Source: Verrucomicrobiaceae bacterium (GTDB lineage Bacteria > Verrucomicrobiota > Verrucomicrobiia > Verrucomicrobiales > Verrucomicrobiaceae). From it: a stretch of DNA of 64,000 nucleotides. Below the pieces are notes generated by a model that saw only the letters and a list, made by a program, of their open reading frames with translations, was not told the origin of the DNA and did not search any database. Shown piece after piece: positions 8,344 through 16,828 of this stretch. The stretch covers positions 18,792 to 82,791 of the forward strand of contig CANIBP010000024.1 of the NCBI GenBank assembly GCA_947466075.1, read 5' to 3'. Numbering within the stretch: position 1 is the first letter of the stretch; each line of letters begins with the position of its first letter. The position numbers were made by a program, and so were the translations under genes.

Positions 8344-9329
8344 TGCGGTGCGGGTGCGGAAGCTGGTGTCGTTGGAACGATGCTGCTACGACTTTGAGGT
8401 GTCGCTTCGTCGCCTTGAAGGATGATGGTGCGATGTCCGCCGGTGGTCGTGAGTTTGCCTCCTTTATCAATGATCATCACGCAGCCGGGTTCGGTGGCTT
8501 GGTGGAGCTTGTTGCCAGCCTGCACCTGAGGCCAGTCGCGCAGCGTGGTCGTATCGGTCTTGCCGTCATAAAACAAGTCTTTGCAACGGCCGACCTGTAG
8601 TTCGCCATCCTCGGCTATTTTTTCGATCGTCACCATCGGGCCGCGTGCATACGCCTTTTCAATCGGAGGAGGGCCATTTGCTTCTTTTTTAGCTGGAGCC
8701 AAGATGTCCGAATCTTTCACCATAGGGCTGACAGTTTTTGGCTTGGGCGTGCTGAGAACACCGCCTCCTTGCTTCGCCATGTAGAGTTCCAGTTCTTCGC
8801 ACTCGATATACATCTGTGGGTGGCGTGCTTTGACGTCACCGGTGTACATGCCGTAGCCGAGGTTGGCGTCGAAGAAGGCACTCTTTTGCGCGGTGATAAG
8901 GATCTGGCCCTTCGTGGCTCTTGGAACTTCATCCAAATTCATGGGCTGAAGCGGTTTAGGCTGCGGCCCGACTGGCGGCGGTGGTGGCGCTTCAACCACG
9001 GGAATAGCGGGAGATGCAGCGGCAGGAGCTGGTGCGACGGTCTTTGGAGCGTCCGTGACGTTTTGCATCAGTGCTTGGGCGGCCTGAAGTGCTTTCTGTC
9101 GCATATCGGCGCTTTCGGGTGAAAGCATCAGTTCCTTGGCCTTGTCTTTAACTTCATCCGGCACAGCCTTGATGATGGTTTTGGCTGTATCGACTGCCTT
9201 GGCCTTCGTTTCCGCATCGACGTTCTTTTTGCGAAAATCGAACAGTGGTCGCTGGCCGCCTGGGCCTTGTGCCCATGCGCCAACACTGCTGACGAGCAGG
9301 GCAATGCATAAAATGGATGACTTTTTCAT
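8340..9329 (-). CDS. LptA-like periplasmic LPS transport protein (OstA domain)
   Basis: Probable periplasmic bridge protein carrying LPS between inner and outer membrane. From ATG 9329 (MKKSSILCIALL) it has a signal peptide ending near AWAQ, a helical Lys/Ala-rich segment, an Ala/Pro-rich linker with VEAPPPPPVGPQPKP, and then a repetitive beta-strand region typical of OstA/LptA (GQILITAQKSAFFDA, LQVGRCKDLFYDG, TTLRDWPQVQAGN). At 329 residues it is much longer than E. coli LptA (185), because of the N-terminal helical and proline-rich insertion. Position between the lptC-like gene and lptB supports the role more than sequence alone does. Confidence 0.7.
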   Translation of the reverse strand: MKKSSILCIALLVSSVGAWAQGPGGQRPLFDFRKKNVDAETKAKAVDTAKTIIKAVPDEVKDKAKELMLSPESADMRQKALQAAQALMQNVTDAPKTVAPAPAAASPAIPVVEAPPPPPVGPQPKPLQPMNLDEVPRATKGQILITAQKSAFFDANLGYGMYTGDVKARHPQMYIECEELELYMAKQGGGVLSTPKPKTVSPMVKDSDILAPAKKEANGPPPIEKAYARGPMVTIEKIAEDGELQVGRCKDLFYDGKTDTTTLRDWPQVQAGNKLHQATEPGCVMIIDKGGKLTTTGGHRTIILQGDEATPQSRSSIVPTTPASAPAPQ

Positions 9330-9330
9330 G

Positions 9331-9879
9331 TCACTTGGCGGGTTGGGATTCTGTAGAGGGCTTCCCCTCGCCGCTGAGGAAGCCGCTGTCAAAGATCACC
9401 ATGCGGATGTTTCCAGTCATGCGTCCCTGATTTTTTGTGGTGTCGAAGATGAGGCTGTCGCCTTCGATCTCAAAGTCGGCCCGGCTAACGCGGCTGCGCT
9501 CTGTGCTGCGCAAGACACCGCCACCAGCCATGCGGTAAAAGGTGGTCTTCAAATCAATGCGCACATCATTTTTCGGATCTGTATTGAACATCTGTACGAC
9601 CAGCTTCTCTGCCCACAGACGTTCGTCATCAATGCGGCGTATCACGGCGGCAGTGATGAGCGAGGTGCGGCGACCAGTGACATCAAAGGAGGGAATCACC
9701 GCCCCTTTGCTTTCGGCCCCGAGCGGTATCATCTGCATGAAAGCGCCCATTCCAGCGTCAACGGGTGCCGGCTGCTGTGCTGCAGCAAACATGACGAGTC
9801 CCGCCATCACACCGAGCACGATGGAAAACGCGAATCTGCGGCGACGCAGCAGTTCAAGTGATGTCGCGAACCAAGCCAT
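9331..9879 (-). CDS. LptC-like single-pass membrane protein
   Basis: From ATG 9879 (MAWFATSLELLRRRR) the 182-residue product has a positively charged N-terminus, one membrane-spanning helix (FAFSIVLGVMAGLVMFAAA, about residues 16-34) and a periplasmic beta-rich domain (AVIPSFDVTGRRTSL, then DFEIEGDSLIFDTTKNQGRM). This topology and its place between kdsA and the lptA-like gene match LptC, which couples the LptBFG pump to LptA. Sequence similarity to LptC is weak by eye, so the call is contextual. The start lies 26 bases inside the kdsA 3' end. The open frame runs further upstream (to 10095), but there it is antisense-like shadow of kdsA. Confidence 0.65.
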   Translation of the reverse strand: MAWFATSLELLRRRRFAFSIVLGVMAGLVMFAAAQQPAPVDAGMGAFMQMIPLGAESKGAVIPSFDVTGRRTSLITAAVIRRIDDERLWAEKLVVQMFNTDPKNDVRIDLKTTFYRMAGGGVLRSTERSRVSRADFEIEGDSLIFDTTKNQGRMTGNIRMVIFDSGFLSGEGKPSTESQPAK

Positions 9880-10690
9880 GAATTTTCCGCAAGGTTTCCA
9901 CCACTGACGCAATCTGCGAGAGCGGGATTTGATTGGGGCCATCAGAGAAGGCCTTCGCCGGATCAGGGTGCGTCTCCATAAACACACCGTCACAACCCGT
10001 CGCCACCGCAGCGCGCGCGAGCACGGGAGCCAGTTTGCCATCACCGCCGGTTGCAGTGCCAAGAGCTCCGGGACGCTGCACGCTGTGCGTGGCATCCATC
10101 ACCACGCGGTAACCGAGTTCGCGCATCCAATAGAGTGAGCGCATGTCGGCCACGAGGTTGTTGTAGCCAAAGGTCGTGCCGCGCTCGGTGAACATGAAAT
10201 TCTGACAGCCGAAACTCACCAGCTTGTCAGCAATGTTGCGCACATCCCATGGGGCGAGGAACTGGCCCTTCTTCACATTCACGGTGCGGCCTGTTTCACC
10301 CGCAGCGACGATCAAATCGGTCTGGCGGCACAGAAAGGCGGGGATCTGCAGCAGGTCGATGTGTTCCGCCGCCTGCTTTGCTTCCTCAGCAGTATGAATG
10401 TCCGTCGTCACCGGCACGCCGAGCTTTGCGCCGATTTGCGCCAGCAGCTTGCAGCCAGCCTCACAACCAAGGCCGCGATACGATGAAATCGCGCTACGAT
10501 TGGCCTTGTCATAGGAAGCTTTGAAAATCCAGCGCCAGCCATGCTGGGTGGCCATGGCACCGAGCTTTTCGGCAACGTCCCAGATGAATTCCTCGCTCTC
10601 GATCACACATGGACCGAGAATCAGCACTGGTTCCGTGCCATCCATCGACACCGACCCTATTTTCACCACCGGAAGAGAGAACGTCCCCAT
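9854..10690 (-). CDS. kdsA: 3-deoxy-D-manno-octulosonate 8-phosphate synthase
   Basis: Condenses PEP with arabinose 5-phosphate to Kdo-8-phosphate, the precursor of the inner-core sugar of LPS. The N-terminal motif ILGPCVIESEE contains the cysteine that marks metal-dependent (class II) KdsA; the metal-independent E. coli enzyme has Asn there. Other family motifs are visible: KASYDKANRSAISSYRG, PVTTDIHT, NFMFTERGTTFGYNNL and DATHSVQRPG. The length of 278 residues is normal. It leads a minus-strand operon with the lpt genes and hpf and diverges from the large kinase gene. Confidence 0.96.
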   Translation of the reverse strand: MGTFSLPVVKIGSVSMDGTEPVLILGPCVIESEEFIWDVAEKLGAMATQHGWRWIFKASYDKANRSAISSYRGLGCEAGCKLLAQIGAKLGVPVTTDIHTAEEAKQAAEHIDLLQIPAFLCRQTDLIVAAGETGRTVNVKKGQFLAPWDVRNIADKLVSFGCQNFMFTERGTTFGYNNLVADMRSLYWMRELGYRVVMDATHSVQRPGALGTATGGDGKLAPVLARAAVATGCDGVFMETHPDPAKAFSDGPNQIPLSQIASVVETLRKIHGLVRDIT

Positions 10691-10973
10691 AAATCTTAAA
10701 ATTGATCCTATGAGCGCCGCTCCAGAATCGGTTTGAAGATCTCCAACCCCGTTGCGCTGCCCGCTGGCTCAAAGTGTAGCGGGAGGGCCGGAGATGACAA
10801 CGGGAGATTCGAGGGAAAGACTCATCTATTCATGCGCCCCATTTTGAGTTCGACTTGCAGCACTGAGACGGTTTGCAGGAATATGGGTGTCTTTTCTGCT
10901 GCCATTGCTTCACAACGCTTGCCCAGAAGGCGGTTCTCTGAAACAGTGCGGTGGTATTTCCAATTCTAAGCCT
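10691..10973. promoter_or_regulatory. divergent intergenic region between kdsA and the kinase
   Basis: The region separates two divergently read genes, so it must hold promoters for both. I could not identify a convincing -35/-10 pair. The far end is open in the kinase frame, so part may be translated if the GTG at 10887 is the true start. Confidence 0.4.
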
Positions 10974-13900
10974 GTGAAACCTGATCCGGCCAAGCCCGCA
11001 CCCCCATCCGCCGAAGACGAGTCTTCGAAGTACATGCCCCCAGAGATGGCCACGGGGAACGTCACGCTAGGGCCCGAGGACATGACGATTGCGGTGCCCA
11101 ATCTGAAACGTGGCGGACCGCCGAACAGACCAGCAACGCCGCCACCTGCATCGGAATTGAGCACGGGGAACGTCACGCTGGGACCGGAGGACATGACGAT
11201 TGCCATTCCGAACACTAGCTGCGGCCTGCCTGCAGCGACGATGGGTTCCAAGCCGCCTACTTCCGACACGGGCAATTTTACACTGGGGCCGGATGATCAG
11301 ACGATTGCCATCCCGACCAACAAGCAGGGTACGCTGCCGGGTGCAGCTACGATGCCAAGCCACGGCGGCCTACCGGCGGCCACCAGCAGCTCCATGGCTT
11401 CGATGGGCACTACCTCGAAGCCGAGGTCGCACATGGAGTCTCTTACTGGTAACGACGGCTGGATCGGCGACCGCTACCGCTTGTTGGATAAGCTGGGCGA
11501 AGGCGGTTTCGGCGTGGTTTATCGTGCGGAGCAGGTGAAGCCGATTCACCGCATCGTGGCAATCAAGATTGTAAAGGCAGGCGTGACTTCGGCGGACATT
11601 TTGGGCCGTTTCGCCATCGAACAGCGGACGCTGGCCATCATGGAGCATCCGAACATCGCGCGCATTCTGGATGCGGGCGAAACGGACATAGGCGCACCTT
11701 ATTTCGTGATGGAGATGGTGAAAGGCCGCTCCATCACCAGCTACTGCAAGCAAAACGAGCTGGATCTGCGCCAGCGTTTAGCGCTTTTCATTCCGGTCTG
11801 TCGTGCGGTGAATCACGCGCATCAGAAAGGGATCATTCACCGCGACATTAAGCCCGGCAACATCATGGTGATGGATGAGGCTGGCAAGGCAGTGCCAAAG
11901 GTCATCGACTTCGGCATCGCGAAGGTTTTGGAAGGCGAAGGCTCCGGCCACACGATCGCCACGGGCGTCGATCAACTCGTTGGCACGCCGGGCTACATCA
12001 GTCCGGAGCAAATCGAGCACGGCAGTGCACAGGTGGACACACGTTCCGACGTCTATGCTTTGGGTGGTGTCTTCTTTGAACTGCTCTGCGGCAGAGCGCT
12101 CATCACGCCTTCAGACATCGCGCAAAAGCCGATCCATGTCCTGCTACGCGATTTGGCTGAAAACGATCCGCCTAAGCCCTCCACCATCGAGCCTTCCGTT
12201 CAGGGAGATCTCGACTGGATCACACTCAAGGCGCTCGAACGTGATCCAGACCGCCGCTACGGCAGCGCGGATGATCTCGCAGACGACATCACGCGCTTTT
12301 TGAAGTACGAGCCAATCGTCGCGCGCCCGCCGAGCCGAGGTTATCTCATTTCAAGATTTATACGTCGTCATCGCATCGGCGTTGCCGCAGCTGCGGCCAT
12401 TGCACTCTCCGTCATCCTTGGCGGCATCATCAGCACCGCGATGTACTTCAAAGCAGAGCGTAACCGCCTCGAGGCCGAACGCGGCCGCGAGAACTTGCGC
12501 AAGTCCTACAGCCGCTCCGATGAGCAGATGGCCCGCCAATTCACCGACAACGGCCAGTACAACGACGCCGTGGCCTTCCTCACGCGTTCATTGCGCACCG
12601 ATCCCGCCAACGATCTCTCCTCGACCAACTTGCTCTCATTGCTCGCGAATGTGCATCTCATCCGCCCGGAAATTGCACCGCTGGCGCTGCCGGAAGGCAT
12701 GCCCGAGGCCTCCAAGGTCGCCGTGAGCCATCAGGCCGGTGTGGTGCTGGCGGTCAGTTCCACCGTGCCGAAGCTTCTGCCTGCACCGGTGCAGACACCG
12801 CCGCCACAGCGTGAAACCATCTCCATTTGGAAGATGAAAACGGGTGAGCGCACCGATCATCCCATGCCCTCCGGCATATCGGTCACTTGCCTTGAAGTTA
12901 CGCCCGATGGCTTGCAGGCGGTGATTGCGCGTAGCGACGGTGCCGTGGAACTCTGGTCGCTTAAAGATGGCAAGCGCCGCAATCTCCTGCCACGTCTGCC
13001 TGAAATGGTCACCTGCGTCGCGTTTTCTGGCAACGGCGAGAAGTTGCTCGTCGGCAGTGAGATCGGTGCCGACGGCATGGGCGGCATCCATGCTTGGGAT
13101 CTGCGCCAACCGCAGGATCCCGCCCGAGTGATGAAGCAGAAAGGCGTGGTGAGCGAAATAGCGACGGATGACCTGGGCATCTTCGCCGCGTCCATTTACG
13201 GCGGCGACCCGATCAATCCCGCTGGCGACGACAGCGCCGCCACAACCTGGGATCTGCGCAATGGCCAGCCTGTTGGAGCACCCGTCGAAGTGGACAAGGG
13301 TTTGCTGCACGTCGCCATTGAGCCCACCCATGAACTGGTCGCTCTCGGCATGAATGACGGCACGCTCTACGTCGGCAGCTTCCGCAACGGCGGCGAAGTT
13401 TTGAAGCCCATCACACACGCATCCGCGATCACCTCGCTGGCTTTCAGTGCCGATGGCAAATCCATCATCGTCGGTGACGCCGGCGGTTATGTTCACATCT
13501 GGAACGTCGGTGATGGCAAGCTGCGCTTCCCTACTCGCCGACATGACGGTGAAATCTTCAAAGCCATGGCCGCGATGGACACCAGCCTCATCTCCAGCGT
13601 CTCCAAACATGGCGAGGTCAGTGTGTTTGACATCAAGACCGGAGCGCTGCAGTCAGCACGGCTTCAACACACCGTTATCGACGCCAAGATCACGCCTGAC
13701 GGCTCCACACTCGTTCTGGCTCCCGGCGGCATCCCCTTCGTGCAGGTTTGGAACATCCATGAACGCATGTCGGGGCGCAAATTCGTCGATGTCCTCAATA
13801 AGGACCTGATCACTCGCATCAAAGGCCCGGAAGGATCACCGCAGCAGTTGCGCGACTCTGAGGCTGGCGGTGCTAACCGGAAGAAATCCCTTTATGCGGC

Positions 13901-14699
13901 AGCAGATTCAGACGGCACGGTGTTCATTTATGATGCGAAGACGCTAAAATCCATCGGTGAGCCGTTTCATCATCCACCCGCAGTGGGTGCCGTCACACTC
14001 ACTCAGGATGGAAAGTTGCTCATCACCTCCGGTCGTGACCGTGAAGTGCGCGTCTGGGACATCGCTTCGCGCAAGAATATCGTCAGCATGCGCCATACGT
14101 CTTTTGTGCCAGTCCTCGCGCTCAGTTCGGATGACGAACGCCTTGTTACTGTCACCGATGAAGGCGAGATGCGTGTCTGGAATGTGCGCAGCGGCGACTG
14201 CCTGACCCCCGCCATCTGCGACACACCGCGTGAACGCAGCGACCAAGAGGGCATCGTCGTCGCCCGTGTCGCAGAAGACGGTAAAAGCATCCTGTTCCGC
14301 GTTTCCGAGCATGGTTTCTTTAGCGCCCCCATGCCGCCGCAGAACACACTGCTGCCCGAGTGGTTCCTTAAATTCGCCGAAGGTCTCGCCCGGCGTCGGC
14401 TCGCACCTGAAGGCCGCATCGAAGCACTGCCTCCAGAAGATTTCGAGGCTGCTGTTGCTGCCATTCCCAAAACGCCCGCCAAAGGTGATGAAACCGCCGT
14501 CCGCTGGGCCAAGTGGCTGCTCGCCCCCGCCGCCACGCGCCCGCTTTCCCCACTCGAAGATCAGCCGTTTGACGCCTACCTCAGTTCCCTCAAAGAAGAG
14601 GGATCACCCGCCGCAGCTCGCGAACTACTTCGCTATCGCCCCAAAGATCGTGACGCCGTGGAAAAGGCCGCCAAGCTCGTTCCAACTCCGCCAAAATAA
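10887..14699 (+). CDS. membrane Ser/Thr protein kinase with N-terminal triple repeat and C-terminal WD40-like propeller
   Basis: A 1270-residue eukaryotic-like kinase. Residues 56-143 hold three copies of a 16-residue Thr-rich repeat. The kinase domain (about 196-475) is complete: Gly-rich loop GEGGFGVV (204-211), VAIK with Lys227, HRD at 318-320 with Asn325, DFG at 341-343 and GTPGYISPE at 367-375. A transmembrane helix follows (about 497-520), then a charged helix and a short TPR-like stretch. From about residue 620 to 1170 are WD40-like repeats (AVELWSLKDGKRRN, GYVHIWNVGDGKLRF, EVRVWDIASRKNI). The propeller is probably extracytoplasmic and may sense or bind ligands; the ligand is unknown. 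The start is uncertain: GTG 10887 or GTG 10974. The gene is monocistronic and divergent from kdsA. Confidence 0.93.
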   Translation: MSFLLPLLHNACPEGGSLKQCGGISNSKPVKPDPAKPAPPSAEDESSKYMPPEMATGNVTLGPEDMTIAVPNLKRGGPPNRPATPPPASELSTGNVTLGPEDMTIAIPNTSCGLPAATMGSKPPTSDTGNFTLGPDDQTIAIPTNKQGTLPGAATMPSHGGLPAATSSSMASMGTTSKPRSHMESLTGNDGWIGDRYRLLDKLGEGGFGVVYRAEQVKPIHRIVAIKIVKAGVTSADILGRFAIEQRTLAIMEHPNIARILDAGETDIGAPYFVMEMVKGRSITSYCKQNELDLRQRLALFIPVCRAVNHAHQKGIIHRDIKPGNIMVMDEAGKAVPKVIDFGIAKVLEGEGSGHTIATGVDQLVGTPGYISPEQIEHGSAQVDTRSDVYALGGVFFELLCGRALITPSDIAQKPIHVLLRDLAENDPPKPSTIEPSVQGDLDWITLKALERDPDRRYGSADDLADDITRFLKYEPIVARPPSRGYLISRFIRRHRIGVAAAAAIALSVILGGIISTAMYFKAERNRLEAERGRENLRKSYSRSDEQMARQFTDNGQYNDAVAFLTRSLRTDPANDLSSTNLLSLLANVHLIRPEIAPLALPEGMPEASKVAVSHQAGVVLAVSSTVPKLLPAPVQTPPPQRETISIWKMKTGERTDHPMPSGISVTCLEVTPDGLQAVIARSDGAVELWSLKDGKRRNLLPRLPEMVTCVAFSGNGEKLLVGSEIGADGMGGIHAWDLRQPQDPARVMKQKGVVSEIATDDLGIFAASIYGGDPINPAGDDSAATTWDLRNGQPVGAPVEVDKGLLHVAIEPTHELVALGMNDGTLYVGSFRNGGEVLKPITHASAITSLAFSADGKSIIVGDAGGYVHIWNVGDGKLRFPTRRHDGEIFKAMAAMDTSLISSVSKHGEVSVFDIKTGALQSARLQHTVIDAKITPDGSTLVLAPGGIPFVQVWNIHERMSGRKFVDVLNKDLITRIKGPEGSPQQLRDSEAGGANRKKSLYAAADSDGTVFIYDAKTLKSIGEPFHHPPAVGAVTLTQDGKLLITSGRDREVRVWDIASRKNIVSMRHTSFVPVLALSSDDERLVTVTDEGEMRVWNVRSGDCLTPAICDTPRERSDQEGIVVARVAEDGKSILFRVSEHGFFSAPMPPQNTLLPEWFLKFAEGLARRRLAPEGRIEALPPEDFEAAVAAIPKTPAKGDETAVRWAKWLLAPAATRPLSPLEDQPFDAYLSSLKEEGSPAAARELLRYRPKDRDAVEKAAKLVPTPPK
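11052..11315 (+). repeat. three 48-base in-frame repeats in the kinase gene
   Basis: Copies at 11052-11099, 11163-11210 and 11268-11315 each encode a 16-residue unit of the form TGNxTLGPxDxTIAxP. The first two are nearly identical in DNA; the third has diverged. They are separated by proline- and alanine-rich spacers of about 20 codons, all upstream of the kinase domain. Confidence 0.9.
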
Positions 14700-14708
14700 A
14701 AGTACGAT

Positions 14709-14789
14709 GGACACTCTTGTCCTTCGGTTTGGGGCTGGGCGTGAGCGCTGAAAATCACGCTGACGTTGATCGGCAGACAGGAGTGTCTG
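14709..14789. terminator. nested inverted repeats between convergent genes
   Basis: Two small hairpins are visible: 14709-14722 (GGACA, loop CTCT, TGTCC) and 14774-14789 (CAGACA, loop GGAG, TGTCTG). Their arms also pair with each other: 14709-14721 with 14776-14788, 13 base pairs including two wobbles. A further stem lies between them (14739-14744 with 14755-14760). No U-tract is present. Lying between the converging kinase and ABC-F genes, it may terminate both. Confidence 0.45.
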
Positions 14790-14795
14790 TCGCAC

Positions 14796-16406
14796 TCACG
14801 CCGCGATCACCGCCGCGCGCGCATTTTCCTCCGCACCGGTCTTTTGCAGGTAGTAGTCGTAATCGCCTGAGTACGTCGTGACCACGCCGTCACTGATGTG
14901 CAGCACCTTCGTCGCGAGACTGCGGATGAAATGCACGTCATGGCTGATGAAAACTAGCGTGCCTTCGAACTTTTGCAGCGCGAGGATCAGGCCTTCGATC
15001 GCCCAGATGTCCAAATGCGTCGTCGGTTCGTCCATCAGCAGCAAGTTAGGCGGATCGACGAGAAATTTGACCAGATTCACGCGGCTTTTCTCGCCCCCGC
15101 TCAACACGCGGCATTTTTTATGCACGTCCTCACGCTTGAACAAGAATGAACCGAGAATGCTGCGCGCTTCATCCTCGCGAATTTCCGGTGCGACGCGTTT
15201 CAACTCCTCCAGCACGCTGCAATCAGGATCGAGCGTGTCCGCACGATGCTGCGAGAAGTAACCGAGCTTCACATTCGTGCCCAGTTTGCGCTCGCCCTTC
15301 TGAAACGGCACTTCACCGGCCAAAATCTTGATCAACGTCGATTTGCCCGAGCCATTCGGCCCCACCAGCACCGTGCGCTCACCGCGCTCGATTTCGAGAT
15401 CAAGACCGCGATAGACCTGCTTCGTGCCGTAAGCCTGATAAATGTCCGTCAGCGCGATCAGGCGCTGTCCGCTGCGCTGTGGCTGCGGGAAATTGAAGCG
15501 GAAAGGTTTCCGCAGCGGTCGCGGCTTGTCGAGTTTGTCCATCTTCGCGAGCTGCTTCTCGCGGCTCTGTGCCTGCGAAGCCTTCGATGCCACGGAGCGG
15601 AAGCGGTCGATGAACTCCTGAATCTGCTCGATTTCCTTCTGCTGGTTCTTGTACGCCTGATTCGCGCGCTCCCAGTTCGCCTCACGCTGTTCCAGATGCT
15701 CGCTGTAGTTGCCCTGGTAAGCAATGAACCGGCCTTCGTCGATCTCATAGACCGACTGCACCAGCTCATCCATGAAGTCACGGTCATGCGATATCATGAG
15801 GATCGCGCCGGGATAGTTCTTCAAATAATTGCGGAACCACATCAGCGAGAGCAGATCGAGATGATTCGTCGGCTCATCGAGCAGCAGCAGATCAGGCTCC
15901 ATCACCAGCAGCCGCGTCATGTGCGCACGCATCACCCAGCCACCACTGAACTCGCGTGCTGGCCGCGCAAAGTCCTCCTCCTTGTAGCCCAGGCCCTTGA
16001 GAATGCGTTTCGCCTTCGCCTCGGCCTGCGGATTCTCCAGTGCATCATGCTTGGCGTGCGCTTCAAAATATTCTGGGCTCGAAACATCGCCGCTGGCCTC
16101 GAACTCGCACAAAACTTTCTCCAGCGCCTCGATTTCGCCCGCCTTGCCCGTCGCGATCTGCAACACCGTTTCTTCACCGACCGGTTCACTCTCCTGCGGC
16201 AGATAACCGACCGTCGTCCACTCATCACGGATGATCTCGCCGGCATCCGGCGTGTCCGTTTTGAGGATCAGCGAGAACAGCGTCGATTTCCCCGCTCCGT
16301 TCGGCCCCACCAGCGCCACGCGCTCGCCATAGTTGATGGTCATCGACGCAGCGCTGAACAGCGTGCGGGCATTGAAGGTCTTGGTGACGTCGCGAATGGT
16401 AAGCAT
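14796..16406 (-). CDS. ABC-F family ATPase
   Basis: A 536-residue protein of two tandem ABC ATPase domains without membrane segments, as in EttA, Uup and YbiT. The first Walker A is GPNGAGKST (34-42), with FSGGWVMR and LLLLDEPTNHLD further on. A charged inter-domain linker follows, rich in Glu, Gln and Arg (the P-site tRNA interaction motif region). The second domain has GPNGSGKSTLIK, LSGGEKSR and LLLMDEPTTHLD. Such proteins act on the ribosome, relieving stalling or protecting it. I cannot assign the exact subfamily; the length is nearest YbiT or Uup. It diverges from the MNT gene. Confidence 0.9.
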   Translation of the reverse strand: MLTIRDVTKTFNARTLFSAASMTINYGERVALVGPNGAGKSTLFSLILKTDTPDAGEIIRDEWTTVGYLPQESEPVGEETVLQIATGKAGEIEALEKVLCEFEASGDVSSPEYFEAHAKHDALENPQAEAKAKRILKGLGYKEEDFARPAREFSGGWVMRAHMTRLLVMEPDLLLLDEPTNHLDLLSLMWFRNYLKNYPGAILMISHDRDFMDELVQSVYEIDEGRFIAYQGNYSEHLEQREANWERANQAYKNQQKEIEQIQEFIDRFRSVASKASQAQSREKQLAKMDKLDKPRPLRKPFRFNFPQPQRSGQRLIALTDIYQAYGTKQVYRGLDLEIERGERTVLVGPNGSGKSTLIKILAGEVPFQKGERKLGTNVKLGYFSQHRADTLDPDCSVLEELKRVAPEIREDEARSILGSFLFKREDVHKKCRVLSGGEKSRVNLVKFLVDPPNLLLMDEPTTHLDIWAIEGLILALQKFEGTLVFISHDVHFIRSLATKVLHISDGVVTTYSGDYDYYLQKTGAEENARAAVIAA

Positions 16407-16504
16407 GGGGGCGGATGAGGTAGGTCAGGGAGCGCCGGTTGCAAGAGGGATGCCGTCCTGAAATTCATTTGCCTGCCCGCTGACAGTGGGCCTAACTCAG
16501 AACC

Positions 16505-16828
16505 ATGGTGCCGATGAGCAAGATTCAGCGTTATTGCCAGGAGATCGCGCGGATGTTCAAGCCGCGAAAGATCATTCTGTTCGGCTCACATGCTTACGGC
16601 AGACCGCACACCGACTCCGATGTGGATGTCATGGTGGTCATGCGTGACGCGAAAAAACTCGGCCGTCGGCCCGCCGTGACGATCCGTCTGGCGGTGAAAG
16701 CTGGCTTTCCCGTGGACATGCTGGTGCGTGAGGAACGTGAGGTGGCGCGGCGCGTCAGTCAAGGCGACTCCTTCATGCTGGATGTGACCGAACATGGCCG
16801 TGTGATGTATGAAGCCGTCCACGCTTGA
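16505..16828 (+). CDS. MNT-type nucleotidyltransferase (antitoxin-like)
   Basis: A 107-residue minimal nucleotidyltransferase. The catalytic GSx10DxD motif is intact: Gly27-Ser28, then Asp39 and Asp41 (GSHAYGRPHTDSDVDVMVV), with a probable third carboxylate at Asp72 (FPVDMLV). Proteins of this family pair with HEPN partners; in characterised MNT-HEPN pairs the MNT protein neutralises the HEPN toxin, in some cases by adenylylating it. Here the next gene encodes that partner and overlaps by 20 bases, indicating coupled expression. The first ATG (16505) and the one at 16514 are both possible starts. Confidence 0.88.
   Translation: MVPMSKIQRYCQEIARMFKPRKIILFGSHAYGRPHTDSDVDVMVVMRDAKKLGRRPAVTIRLAVKAGFPVDMLVREEREVARRVSQGDSFMLDVTEHGRVMYEAVHA

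Noticed and set aside
9880..10095. N-terminal extension of the LptC-like frame
   Set aside because: Arg/Trp-rich translation antisense-like to kdsA; ATG 9879 gives a normal membrane anchor.
15246..16418. 390-codon plus-strand ORF opposite the ABC-F gene
   Set aside because: It is antisense to a gene with clear ABC motifs on the other strand and has no recognisable domain.
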